Below, one piece after another: positions 51,267-60,495 of a stretch of DNA of 64,000 nucleotides. Location: contig NZ_AP018050.1 of assembly GCF_003609775.1 (NCBI RefSeq), forward strand, positions 1 through 64,000. The letters are read 5' to 3'. The stretch comes from Prevotella melaninogenica (lineage in GTDB: Bacteria > Bacteroidota > Bacteroidia > Bacteroidales > Bacteroidaceae). A program made the translations under genes and the position numbers. A model generated the notes under the pieces. The model was not told the origin of the DNA and did no database searches. It saw nothing but the letters and a program-made list of their open reading frames with translations. Every line of letters begins with the position of its first letter. The first letter of the stretch is position 1.

Positions 51267-53732
51267 ATGGCAAAGAAGAAAACTGAACATAAAAGCAAGA
51301 CTTTCACCGAGGCACTCGGACTAAATAACATTATTAACGACAAGACTGGCTTTGTTGTCGGACTCATCCTTTTATGCGTTTCCATCTATATCTGTGTTGC
51401 TTTTTTTAGCTATTTCAGTACAGGTGCAGCTGACCAAAGTTTAGTTACCGACCTACGTCCAGGAGAGGTGGAGAACGCAAATAGAATTTTCCAAAATGCG
51501 TGCGGTTCACTCGGTGCTATCATTTCATACGGTCTTATTTCCCGTTGCTTTGGTATTCCAGCCTTTATCATTCCAGCCTTCATTGCGCTTTGTGGTGTCC
51601 GTATGATGGGAGCCTATAAGAAGCTGAACCTTTTGAAGTGGTTCATGGGAATGGCTTTGGTAATGATATGGCTTTCTGTTACTTTTGCCAAAGCACTCAC
51701 CCCACTGATGGGTGATCAAGTGTATAATCCAGGAGGAGATCACGGTGCTTTCTGTGTACAATACATGGAAAACCTTGTTGGTACACCAGGACTGATAGCT
51801 ATATTGGTGATTGTCATGTTGGCTTATCTTACCTATATCACTTCAGAAACAATTACTGTTGTGCGCAAGATGATTAATCCTTTTGGTTACATTCGTGACA
51901 AGGTAAAGTTTACGGTGGTACATGACAGCAAAGGGGACAACACAGAAAACCTCTACGATGACGAGGTTATCATTGAGGATGAACCAGTTGAACCAATAGA
52001 ATATGTTGACCCTACCCTTGCCGAGCCTATCGACTTGCCAACGGAACCGACAATCGTTCCTCAAGAGCCAGACACGCTCTATTCACCTAACGGCAATCAA
52101 GCAGCTGGAAAAACAGCAGAGAAAGAGGCTCCAGGCTTTGAGGTTGAGGAGAAGAAAGCTGAAGAGAAAGCTAATAGCAAGACGCTTGCAAACAACAACC
52201 TCCCACTGACTCCGATTAATCCTCGTGAACCTTTCACAAAGTGGAAGTTCCCATCACTCGATCTATTAAAGGAATATTCCTCTGACTCTAAGACTAACTA
52301 TGTTAGCCAAGAGGAGTTAGAAGCAAACAAGGATCGTATCATCAAGGTATTGAACGACTTTGGTGTACAGATTCGTAGTATTCGTGCAACAGTCGGTCCA
52401 ACAATTACTCTTTACGAGATTACCCCTGCACAGGGTGTCAGAATCTCTAAGATTAAAAACCTTGAAGATGATATTGCGCTGAGTTTGGCGGCTATTGGTA
52501 TCCGTATAATTGCTCCTATGCCAGGCAAGGGTACGATTGGTATTGAGGTTCCAAATGCTAAGCCAAACATTGTATCAATGTTCTCTATTCTGAACTCACG
52601 CAAGTTCCAAGACTCTACAATGGAGTTACCAATCGCATTGGGTAAGACTATCACCAATGAGGTATACATGGTCGACCTTGCTAAGATTCCTCACCTACTC
52701 GTTGCGGGTGCTACCGGACAGGGTAAGTCAGTCGGTTTAAATGCTATTATCACCTCCCTTCTTTATAAAAAACATCCTAACGAACTAAAGATTGTACTGG
52801 TTGACCCAAAGAAGGTAGAGTTCAGTGTTTACTCTCCTATAGCCAAACCTTTCATGGCAGCTGTTGAGGAGAATGAAGAGGAACCAATCATCACAGACGT
52901 TCAAAAGGTTGTAAAGACACTGAAAGGTCTTTGTGTATTGATGGATGAACGTTATGACTTACTGAAAGCGGCTCGTGTTAGAAACATAAAGGAATATAAC
53001 CAGAAGTATCTCAGACACGAACTGAGCCCAGAAGAAGGACATGAATACATGCCATACATCGTGGTTATCATTGACGAGTTCGGTGACTTGATTCTTACTG
53101 CAGGTAAGGAAGTGGAGATGCCTATCACACGTATTGCACAGTTGGCACGTGCAATTGGTATTCACATGATTATTGCAACCCAGCGACCAACGACAACGAT
53201 TATCACGGGTAACATCAAAGCAAACTTCCCTGGACGTATTGCTTTCCGTGTAGGAGCAATGATGGACTCACGTATCATTCTTGATCGACCAGGTGCACAA
53301 CAGCTTGTTGGACGTGGTGATATGCTTTATCTCAATGGTGCTGACCCTGTCCGTGTACAATGTGCCTTTGTTGATACACCAGAAGTAGAGAACATTACAA
53401 AGTTCATTGCTAACCAGTTAGGCCCTGTCCGTCCATTGGAAATCCCAGAACCATTGACGGATGAAGAAGTTGGTGGAGGTGGTTCATTAGATGCACAGAC
53501 ACTTGACCCATTATTTGAGGAGGCAGCACGTGCTATTGTTGTTACTCAGCAAGGCTCAACAAGTATGATTCAGCGTCGTTTGTCTATCGGCTACAACCGT
53601 GCTGGTCGTCTGATGGATCAAATGGAGAAAGCTGGTATCGTAGGTGCTGCTAAGGGTTCAAAGCCACGTGAAGTTCTGATAAGTGACGAGGTAAGTCTTG
53701 ACAACCTACTTACAATTCTGCGTGGACAATAA
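51267..53732 (+). CDS. ftsK: DNA translocase FtsK
   Basis: FtsK pumps chromosomal DNA through the closing septum and activates XerCD dimer resolution at dif. The 821-residue protein has an N-terminal membrane domain (~residues 29-195) with four or five helices, a linker rich in Glu, Pro and Lys (~230-320), a motor with Walker A GATGQGKSVGL near residue 478 and Walker B-like VVIIDEFGDL near 595, and a C-terminal gamma DNA-reading domain (SMIQRRLSIGYNRAGRLMDQME). It is complete. It heads a cluster with lolA and a DUF5687-like gene. Confidence 0.96.
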   Translation: MAKKKTEHKSKTFTEALGLNNIINDKTGFVVGLILLCVSIYICVAFFSYFSTGAADQSLVTDLRPGEVENANRIFQNACGSLGAIISYGLISRCFGIPAFIIPAFIALCGVRMMGAYKKLNLLKWFMGMALVMIWLSVTFAKALTPLMGDQVYNPGGDHGAFCVQYMENLVGTPGLIAILVIVMLAYLTYITSETITVVRKMINPFGYIRDKVKFTVVHDSKGDNTENLYDDEVIIEDEPVEPIEYVDPTLAEPIDLPTEPTIVPQEPDTLYSPNGNQAAGKTAEKEAPGFEVEEKKAEEKANSKTLANNNLPLTPINPREPFTKWKFPSLDLLKEYSSDSKTNYVSQEELEANKDRIIKVLNDFGVQIRSIRATVGPTITLYEITPAQGVRISKIKNLEDDIALSLAAIGIRIIAPMPGKGTIGIEVPNAKPNIVSMFSILNSRKFQDSTMELPIALGKTITNEVYMVDLAKIPHLLVAGATGQGKSVGLNAIITSLLYKKHPNELKIVLVDPKKVEFSVYSPIAKPFMAAVEENEEEPIITDVQKVVKTLKGLCVLMDERYDLLKAARVRNIKEYNQKYLRHELSPEEGHEYMPYIVVIIDEFGDLILTAGKEVEMPITRIAQLARAIGIHMIIATQRPTTTIITGNIKANFPGRIAFRVGAMMDSRIILDRPGAQQLVGRGDMLYLNGADPVRVQCAFVDTPEVENITKFIANQLGPVRPLEIPEPLTDEEVGGGGSLDAQTLDPLFEEAARAIVVTQQGSTSMIQRRLSIGYNRAGRLMDQMEKAGIVGAAKGSKPREVLISDEVSLDNLLTILRGQ

Positions 53733-53774
53733 ATCCTATACATAAAACTATTATAATCATTAAACGATAAAACA

Positions 53775-54389
53775 ATGAAACAGATTAAATATTTATTATT
53801 GCTTGTTGCCATGGTTATGGCAAATAGTGTGTTTGCACAGAACGCGAATCAGGCTAAGGCTTGTATGGACAAAGCTGCTGCCAACATTTCGAACTTGGGT
53901 GGCTTTACGGCTCGTTTCGAACTTTCCAGACCCGGTGCCGTAGGTAGAACAGCGGGTAATATTTCCGTGAAAGGTGTTAAGTTTGTTGCCACAACACCGC
54001 AGACAACCGTATGGTTTAATGGTACTACACAATGGTCATACATGAAGTCTACTGACGAGGTGAACGTTTCTACACCTACTGAAGCACAGCGCCTTTCAAT
54101 GAATCCTTATGCATTGATGACATTGTATCGTCAGGGCTATAATCTCTCGATGACGAACGAAGGTGGTTCTTACGTGGTACACATGAAAGCTACCAACCCA
54201 AAACGTAATATTCCAGAGGCATACGTAACGGTTAATAAAGCCTATCAGCTACAAAAAATCAAGATTAAGCAGGCTAATAAGTGGACTACTATCACCGTCT
54301 CTGGTATTCAGCGCAAGAATCTCTCAGACGATATCTTTACTTTCAATAAGAAAAACTATCCATCCGCTGAGGTGATAGACTTGAGATAA
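53775..54389 (+). CDS. LolA-like outer-membrane lipoprotein carrier
   Basis: LolA carries lipoproteins across the periplasm to the outer membrane. The 204-residue product has a signal peptide (~1-21, VFA-QN) and a LolA-like unclosed beta barrel: FTARFELSRPGAVGRTAGNISVKGVKFVATTPQTTVWFNGTTQWSY is the typical two-strand opening. It is 42 bp after ftsK; ftsK-lolA adjacency is common in Bacteroidetes. The next gene's ATG abuts its stop with no gap, so they are coupled. Confidence 0.85.
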   Translation: MKQIKYLLLLVAMVMANSVFAQNANQAKACMDKAAANISNLGGFTARFELSRPGAVGRTAGNISVKGVKFVATTPQTTVWFNGTTQWSYMKSTDEVNVSTPTEAQRLSMNPYALMTLYRQGYNLSMTNEGGSYVVHMKATNPKRNIPEAYVTVNKAYQLQKIKIKQANKWTTITVSGIQRKNLSDDIFTFNKKNYPSAEVIDLR

Positions 54390-55889
54390 ATGACTTACTG
54401 GGAAGCTATACAAACATTGCATAAGCACTTCTACCTATCAGGTAGGAGAAATAAAATATGGCAAGCCAACAACGTAGCAAAGTATTTTTACTACGTGTTG
54501 GCTGTCTTTCTTTATGCCTATTTTGCTTGGATAGGATATAGATTAGCAGACATTGCCATCTTGGATAATCTTGGAACTTATAGCTTCATCTATGCCCTAC
54601 TGCCTGTATTTCTGTTTATTGATTATCTTTTCAGATATACAACAGACCATCGGCTGTTGATGCATATCCGCCCTTACCTGCTCCTACCACTTCCCAAACA
54701 CAGCTACACAGACTATCTAATTCTCCGCCAGTTGATAGTTTTCAAGAACGCTAACCTCCTCTTTATCTGTATTCCCTTTGGTATCAAAACCGTTATCCCA
54801 GAGTTGGGTGCAACGGCTATGATTGGCTACACAGCAGGCCTCTACCTTCTTCTACTTATTAACGGACAGTTCTTCCAGTTTACACAAGTACTGACAGCAC
54901 GTGGACTGTGGTACTGGATCATACCGATTTTTACGTATTTATTCATCGGATTAATAGCAATTTTCTTCCCATCCCCACAAGGTTACCTCCATCGTTGGGG
55001 AGAGATAGGTAATGCAATGATAAGAGGAGAGCTATGGATATATGCTGTAATGGTATTGCTACTGATAGGAATGGTATTGCTAAACCGCAATGTACTTGAA
55101 CATCGCATTCGCCAAGAGCAATACACGGCAGCACCTCCTAAAAGTGAAAAGAATAGTATTAGTCTTACTATCTTCGACCGATTCAATCAAATCGGAGAGT
55201 TTCTTAAACTTGAAATATGGAGTATTCTCCGCAATAAAAAGATGCGCCTCAGTTTCATTTTCAACACTTTGGCTATCTTTCTCTTTAGCTTAATCACTGC
55301 TATTGATCCAGAGAGTGACATGGTTAAGAGTAATGGCTTCCTCTACTATAGCTTCATCACCTATGGGCTTAGTTCACTCTTAAGAATCATGTGCTATGAG
55401 GGCAATTACTACGAGTGCTTATTAATGCACCGCAATAGCATCCAAAATCTTCTGTTGGCTAAATATTACCTCTATACCACCTTACTATTAATTCCACTCC
55501 TCGCCTTTCTTCCTATCGCACTTATTGGGAAGATAAGTTTTTGGACAATACTATCTTATGCCCTCTTTGCGGCTGGTGTTGCCTATCGTATTCTATTTCA
55601 AATGGCAATATATAATAAGGTAACATTCTCTATGCAAGCTACCCACACAGGTAAGAATGCAAATACTAACTATATACAACTCATCACAACAATCATTACC
55701 ATCATCAGCCCACTCCCCATCACTGCACTGGGTACATGGTGGCTCAACCAACCTACCCTCACCAATACGCTCCTTTCCCTCCTCGGTATCATCTTCATAA
55801 CCACTCACCGCCGTTGGATTACTGGAATAAGTGTGAAGATGAAAGACAACCAATACGACCAACTTGAAGGATTTCAGAGGAGTAGATAA
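54390..55889 (+). CDS. DUF5687-like multi-span membrane protein
   Basis: The 499-residue inner-membrane protein has about ten hydrophobic helices with a soluble segment around residues 250-275. The N-terminus TYWEAIQTLHKHFYLSGRRNKIWQ and the FKNANLLFICIPFG region fit the DUF5687 proteins of Bacteroidetes, which resemble permeases of ABC-2 exporters and usually stand next to an ATP-binding gene. None follows here: the next genes are CRISPR-associated. Either the partner is elsewhere or it was displaced. The start codon directly follows the lolA stop. Confidence 0.7.
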   Translation: MTYWEAIQTLHKHFYLSGRRNKIWQANNVAKYFYYVLAVFLYAYFAWIGYRLADIAILDNLGTYSFIYALLPVFLFIDYLFRYTTDHRLLMHIRPYLLLPLPKHSYTDYLILRQLIVFKNANLLFICIPFGIKTVIPELGATAMIGYTAGLYLLLLINGQFFQFTQVLTARGLWYWIIPIFTYLFIGLIAIFFPSPQGYLHRWGEIGNAMIRGELWIYAVMVLLLIGMVLLNRNVLEHRIRQEQYTAAPPKSEKNSISLTIFDRFNQIGEFLKLEIWSILRNKKMRLSFIFNTLAIFLFSLITAIDPESDMVKSNGFLYYSFITYGLSSLLRIMCYEGNYYECLLMHRNSIQNLLLAKYYLYTTLLLIPLLAFLPIALIGKISFWTILSYALFAAGVAYRILFQMAIYNKVTFSMQATHTGKNANTNYIQLITTIITIISPLPITALGTWWLNQPTLTNTLLSLLGIIFITTHRRWITGISVKMKDNQYDQLEGFQRSR

Positions 55890-56202
55890 AGAAAATATCA
55901 TTCTGTCAAGCATAAACCAGAGATATCTATTCGCTCGATTTGTTTGATTAAACTATATCACTACATTTGAGAATATTTATAGTCCTTCCGTTAAACACAT
56001 AGATTAAAAATAGAATAAAAACTTGTACACTTGATTAGTATGATTATATCAAATTAGATGGTCTTATCAAGGGGTTAGCCCGCAAGATAAGATGCAAATA
56101 GATACTATGTCGATTCGTATTCTACAAATAACTTATCCCCATGTCATTGGCGCCTGTAAACTATTTTGATTTAATTCGCAACCAATGTATGCTCATTGAG
56201 GT

Positions 56203-56322
56203 TCTAAAAAACGCCTAATTGACTTGCAAAAGATGCCCTTTTGGCGTGTTATTAACGCCCTTTAGAAGTCAAATTAGGCACCTTTTACTTTACCACAATA
56301 TAACTAACTGATTTCCTTTTAG
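56203..56322 (-). repeat. Dispersed intergenic repeat, family 1 copy D
   Basis: On the minus strand it carries GTAAAGTAAAAGGTGCCTAA, then GACTTCTAAAGGGCGTTAATA and AAAGGGCATCTTTTGCAAG, TCAATTAGGCG, closely matching copy B including its 5' extension. It marks the junction between the ftsK cluster and the CRISPR-Cas locus. Confidence 0.85.
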
Positions 56323-56704
56323 TTGCAAACCTACTTTTTATATATATTTTTATCCTTTATCATAGAGTTTTTATCTGAAATTATGTAATTCTTTTTCAGA
56401 GTCATATCGGTCTTTTTGAAGTAATAAAATGAAAAGGCTTTCTGTATAGAAAGGCGATAATAGAATAGACCGTTAAGCTCCTTAGCTGTGTTTTTATATA
56501 ATGTCTAACTTCTGTTACTCCCTTAAAAAATATACGAAAAGCATCCACACGTTTAAAGTAAGAACCACAAATGGTTTCACTCCACAATTCATGGTATTAT
56601 TACCCAAAATAGGTTTTAACAACCTACATGAAGTGAAATTTATAAAAAACAATCATCTATTAAAAGATTTTTCGGAATTACCAAATAAATTAAATATATT
56701 TCAT

Positions 56705-56712
56705 TATCTTTG
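56705..56712 (+). promoter_or_regulatory. -7 box of the CRISPR-Cas operon
   Basis: TATCTTTG gives a leader of about 110 nt before cas6. No clear -33 was seen. The leader has a weak ATACAC/GTGTAT stem near 56733-56758. Confidence 0.45.
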
Positions 56713-56825
56713 CATTTATAGTCCTAAACATGATACACCGATATTATAAGGAGTGTATATTCCTTAATGAACGATGTCTGATTGAGTGACAAGCCACCCA
56801 TAACCTAAAATATAAAGCCAAAACA

Positions 56826-57521
56826 ATGACCAAAATAAAGACACTGACCATACTGTTTGATACCCCCTTACAGCGATCAGAAATCCCGCTATTTCGTGGA
56901 GCCATTATTGCAGCAATTCCCTCAAGTAATATCCTATTCCATAATCACGATGGTACGTCCCTACGATACTCCTATCCGCTGATACAATACAAGCGGATTG
57001 GCGGCAAAGCTGCTATCACCTGCATTGGCAAGGGAGTGGATTCTATAGGGCAATTTTTCTCCATAAATAAAGACCATAAACTAAGGATTAGGGATAAAAC
57101 AAGGACTTTCCCTATACAGAATTTACAAGCCCTACAGACCGAAATACAGTGCTGGGATTGTAGTTTTGATTACCGCATACGGGATTGGCTACCCCTAAAC
57201 GAAACAAACTACAAAGTTTATACTGAAACAACGAGTCTCATAGAACATATAAAAATACTCGAAAAAATCCTCATTGGCAATATATTATCCCTCGCCAAGG
57301 GGCTTGAAATAAATATTACATCAACGATTGACGTTTCCATAACAGCTATCGAAAACATACGAAGTGTTAGATACAAACGAGTTCCGTTACAATGTATGGA
57401 CATACAATTTAAAAGTAATCTGTCTTTGCCCGACTTTATAGGTATAGGCAAACATACAAGTGTGGGATTCGGTATAATAACTAAGAAAAATAACGTAAAA
57501 AATAAATATGAACAACATTAG
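56826..57521 (+). CDS. cas6: CRISPR endonuclease Cas6 (type III-associated)
   Basis: Cas6 cuts the CRISPR transcript within each repeat to make guide RNAs. The 231-residue protein has the double ferredoxin-like RAMP pattern: an N-terminal beta-strand (IKTLTILFDTP), the FRGAIIA segment, NHDGTSLRYSYPLIQYKRI near residues 39-58 (His41 is the candidate catalytic residue by comparison with relatives) and the C-terminal glycine-rich loop GIGKHTSVGFGII near 210. It starts the Cas operon and overlaps cas10 by 14 bp. Family match is by pattern; repeat specificity cannot be judged because no array is in the window. Confidence 0.82.
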   Translation: MTKIKTLTILFDTPLQRSEIPLFRGAIIAAIPSSNILFHNHDGTSLRYSYPLIQYKRIGGKAAITCIGKGVDSIGQFFSINKDHKLRIRDKTRTFPIQNLQALQTEIQCWDCSFDYRIRDWLPLNETNYKVYTETTSLIEHIKILEKILIGNILSLAKGLEINITSTIDVSITAIENIRSVRYKRVPLQCMDIQFKSNLSLPDFIGIGKHTSVGFGIITKKNNVKNKYEQH

Positions 57522-59988
57522 AGAACATATCTACCTATCAGCTATACTGCACGAAATCGGAAAGTTTTACCAAAAAGCAGACACCGAGAATATTACTATA
57601 ACTTCTAGTCCGATAAATATAGGTGAACTTGAAGATCTATTCTACTTAAAACAAGAAGCTAAATATACCTTGTGGACAAAACTATTTATTAAGGAAAACC
57701 AGCAGGTCTTTAATAAGTTGCTTAGAAACACTCAAAACGAGTCAAGTAACAAAGACAATTTGAAGAGCTTAGTCAAAGGTCAGATTAATAAAATAGAACA
57801 AATAATCAAAGAAGCATTATTATTATCTTCTGGTAAAGAAGATTATACAGAAGAACATTCTACTGAAAGCGAAAGCAACTGGAAATCTTGTAAGAACGAA
57901 AGATTGATTCCCATTTTAGAAACAATTGGTAATCAAGATGAATTGTTAACGAATAAAGAATGGCATCAACTTCCTGTACAGAAGCTGATACCTTCTATTG
58001 ATAATTTTCCTCAACAGGAAATTACTGAAGTTCCTAACTATAGCAATCTATGGAAGGGGTTTAAAAGTGAATTTGCCTCACTCACTCACAGTACTTACCA
58101 AACTTTTTCAGGCAATCTCTTAACATTACTATACAAATACACCTCTTTCATTCCATCCAATATAACACACTCTCCAGATATTTCACTCTATGATCATATC
58201 AAAACAACAACAGCACTAGCCATCTGCCTTTACGATCTTATGTGCTCAGGAGAAAAACCAAAAGATCGTTTCCTCCTCATTGGTGCCGACCTCAGTGGAA
58301 TTCAATCATATATCTATCAGATAGTATCAAAATATGCTGGTAAAAACCTTAAAGGCCGATCTTTTTATATTCGTTTGTTATCAGACGCAGTTGTGCGTTA
58401 TCTATTGAAACAACTAAACCTCTTTCAAGCAAATATCATATATAATAGTGGTGGAGGATTTTATCTTCTAGCACCTAATACAACTGGTATCAAACAGAAG
58501 CTTAAAACAGCTATCAAAGAAATTGAACAAAGAATATTCACAACACATGGAACATCACTATATGTTGCAATTGATAGCATTACAGTTTCTGATGATGCTT
58601 TACTACATAGAAACGGAGAAGATATAGGTAAACTATGGGGGAATCTGTTTATAAAAAAAGATCAACGAAAAAATCAAAGATATGCAGCAATGATGGAAGA
58701 GGATTATAAAAGATTCTTTAGCCCACAATCAGGTCTCAATAAATTTGATTGTATCTCTGGAGAAGAAATTCCTGCCAACGAACAAAGCTACAGCGAGGGA
58801 GAACTTTCACCACTCCGTTATATTACAAAAGAACAAATAGTTTTAGGCCATAAGCTCCGCGATTTTGATTTACTTATCATCAGCGAATCAGAAGTACCTT
58901 ATTTAGCAGACAAATGTTCTGTAGAGCCTGCTCAATTAGGCTTCCATTACTACCTTCTGAAACAAGAAGAATTAATAAAAGTGAAAGATAAAATATGTTT
59001 TGAAAAAGAACCGCTAACTATTTTACAAGCCAATACAAGCAAAGATGGTGATAACCTTGTAAAAATAATCGAGAATTCTAATACCGTCTATGGTTTATTC
59101 TACTATGGTGGAAACGAATTAGGCTGCACAAGAATACCAACTTTTGAGGAACTATGCCATAAATCAGATACAGATAATGCTTTTAGGCGATTAGGAGTTC
59201 TAAGAATGGATGTCGATAACCTTGGACGTATATTCCAAGCTGGTATAAATCCTCAATATACATCTCTATCACGTTATGCAACATTAAGCCGTTCGTTCGA
59301 TTATTTCTTCTCAGGTTATCTAAATGAGATCTGGAGAGAAACAGATCCAAGTAAATCAATCATCATATATAGTGGTGGTGACGACCTTTTCATTGTTGGT
59401 AGTTGGGAAAAAACTGTTGAGATTGCAAAACGTATAAGAGAAGATTTCCGTAAATACACTTGTAACAATCCCAATTTAACTATATCTGGTGGTGTCACCT
59501 TGCTATCACCTAAGTTTCCAATAATGAAAGGTGCAGAAGAAAGTGCTATTGAGGAAGATAGGGCTAAAAAACACCGATGCAAGCAATTAGAAAAGAATTC
59601 CTTTGCTCTACTCAACACAGCATTGAATTGGGATGAAGAGTTTCCAGCCGTTGAAGCACTAAAAAATGAGATAAAAGAACTACACATTGATGATGCCATC
59701 AAGAGTTCCTTTATATCAAAAGTTCTCAGACATAGAACTAATGCAGAGATAGATTCACACAAAATTACAAACTTCAAAACCTATTGGATGATTGCGTACG
59801 ATATGGGCAGGATGAAGAACCGTACAAAAAACGTACAAGCGAAAGAATTAATTAATCAATACATAAAAGAGATATGTGGTAATAGTTCATGTCTAAATAA
59901 CAAAACTATAAAATCTTACTATCATCCTTTAGAACTATGGGCATTAGCGTGTAGATGGGCAGAATTAGAACTACGAACAAACAAATAA
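57508..59988 (+). CDS. cas10: Type III-A CRISPR protein Cas10/Csm1
   Basis: Cas10 is the large subunit of the Csm complex and makes cyclic oligoadenylates when target RNA is bound. The 826-residue protein has two palm domains; the second has an intact GGDD motif at residues 623-626 within YSGGDDLFIVGSW, so signalling should work. The N-terminal HD nuclease site looks broken: the usual His-Asp is His15-Glu16, the later His-x-His is Ala51-Lys-Tyr53, and the Ala-Asp-His segment is ALLLSSG at 103-109. The central zinc ribbon has only one Cys (FDCISGEEIP). It overlaps cas6 by 14 bp; csm2 follows after 17 bp. Confidence 0.93.
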   Translation: MNNIREHIYLSAILHEIGKFYQKADTENITITSSPINIGELEDLFYLKQEAKYTLWTKLFIKENQQVFNKLLRNTQNESSNKDNLKSLVKGQINKIEQIIKEALLLSSGKEDYTEEHSTESESNWKSCKNERLIPILETIGNQDELLTNKEWHQLPVQKLIPSIDNFPQQEITEVPNYSNLWKGFKSEFASLTHSTYQTFSGNLLTLLYKYTSFIPSNITHSPDISLYDHIKTTTALAICLYDLMCSGEKPKDRFLLIGADLSGIQSYIYQIVSKYAGKNLKGRSFYIRLLSDAVVRYLLKQLNLFQANIIYNSGGGFYLLAPNTTGIKQKLKTAIKEIEQRIFTTHGTSLYVAIDSITVSDDALLHRNGEDIGKLWGNLFIKKDQRKNQRYAAMMEEDYKRFFSPQSGLNKFDCISGEEIPANEQSYSEGELSPLRYITKEQIVLGHKLRDFDLLIISESEVPYLADKCSVEPAQLGFHYYLLKQEELIKVKDKICFEKEPLTILQANTSKDGDNLVKIIENSNTVYGLFYYGGNELGCTRIPTFEELCHKSDTDNAFRRLGVLRMDVDNLGRIFQAGINPQYTSLSRYATLSRSFDYFFSGYLNEIWRETDPSKSIIIYSGGDDLFIVGSWEKTVEIAKRIREDFRKYTCNNPNLTISGGVTLLSPKFPIMKGAEESAIEEDRAKKHRCKQLEKNSFALLNTALNWDEEFPAVEALKNEIKELHIDDAIKSSFISKVLRHRTNAEIDSHKITNFKTYWMIAYDMGRMKNRTKNVQAKELINQYIKEICGNSSCLNNKTIKSYYHPLELWALACRWAELELRTNK

Positions 59989-60005
59989 ATTAAAAGAGAA
60001 CAATT

Positions 60006-60470
60006 ATGGTAACACCTTACAAAGAGAACAGGTATCCCGACAAGAGAAGAAACAGTTGGAATACAAACAAGGATGGGTCTGAAACTCCAGAAGAGATTTT
60101 AACCAAAGCTAATTTTGATGAAAGTTGGATTACGGAAGGAGCCAACGAGAGACTTCCAGATTTTGCTGAAGTCCTTGGAAAATATATGGCAAGGAATGGA
60201 CTTACCAATTCTAAAATCCGCAGTATTTATGGAGAAATAAAAAGAATACAAATGGGTAAATTTGAGATAGAAAAAGCTTCTTTCTTTTTACTCCGTCCGA
60301 AAGTAGCCTATGCTTTTGGAAGAGATGAAAAAAACAAAGGATTAAAACTATTCAAACTCATCTTTGAGAGAGTATATCTTCTTGTCAAAGATCAAAAAAC
60401 CTATAATAATTTCTGCAATCTTATAGAAGCTATCCTTGCATACCATAAAGCGTATGGAGGAAAAGATTAA
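60006..60470 (+). CDS. csm2: Type III-A CRISPR protein Csm2
   Basis: Csm2 is the small helical subunit that stacks along the Csm complex and helps bind target RNA. The 154-residue protein is helical after an N-terminal polar stretch. LPDFAEVLGKYMARNGLTNSKIRSIYGEIKRIQ and LRPKVAYAFGRDEKNKGLK are family-typical. It lies between cas10 (17 bp) and csm3 (25 bp). Confidence 0.9.
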   Translation: MVTPYKENRYPDKRRNSWNTNKDGSETPEEILTKANFDESWITEGANERLPDFAEVLGKYMARNGLTNSKIRSIYGEIKRIQMGKFEIEKASFFLLRPKVAYAFGRDEKNKGLKLFKLIFERVYLLVKDQKTYNNFCNLIEAILAYHKAYGGKD

Positions 60471-60495
60471 ATTATTACATTATAAAGAACTATCT

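Larger units (their letters stand above)
55890..56825. other. 936-bp intergenic region upstream of the CRISPR-Cas operon
   Basis: No convincing gene and no CRISPR repeats were seen. It holds a hairpin at 56062-56092 (TCTTATC/GATAAGA), a family 1 repeat (56203-56322) and a -7 box for cas6 (56705-56712). A short frame at 56501-56749 is probably not coding. Confidence 0.6.

Noticed and set aside
56501..56749. Open frame of 82 codons upstream of cas6
   Set aside because: No ribosome site; it overlaps the promoter region of the Cas operon and encodes no recognisable fold.
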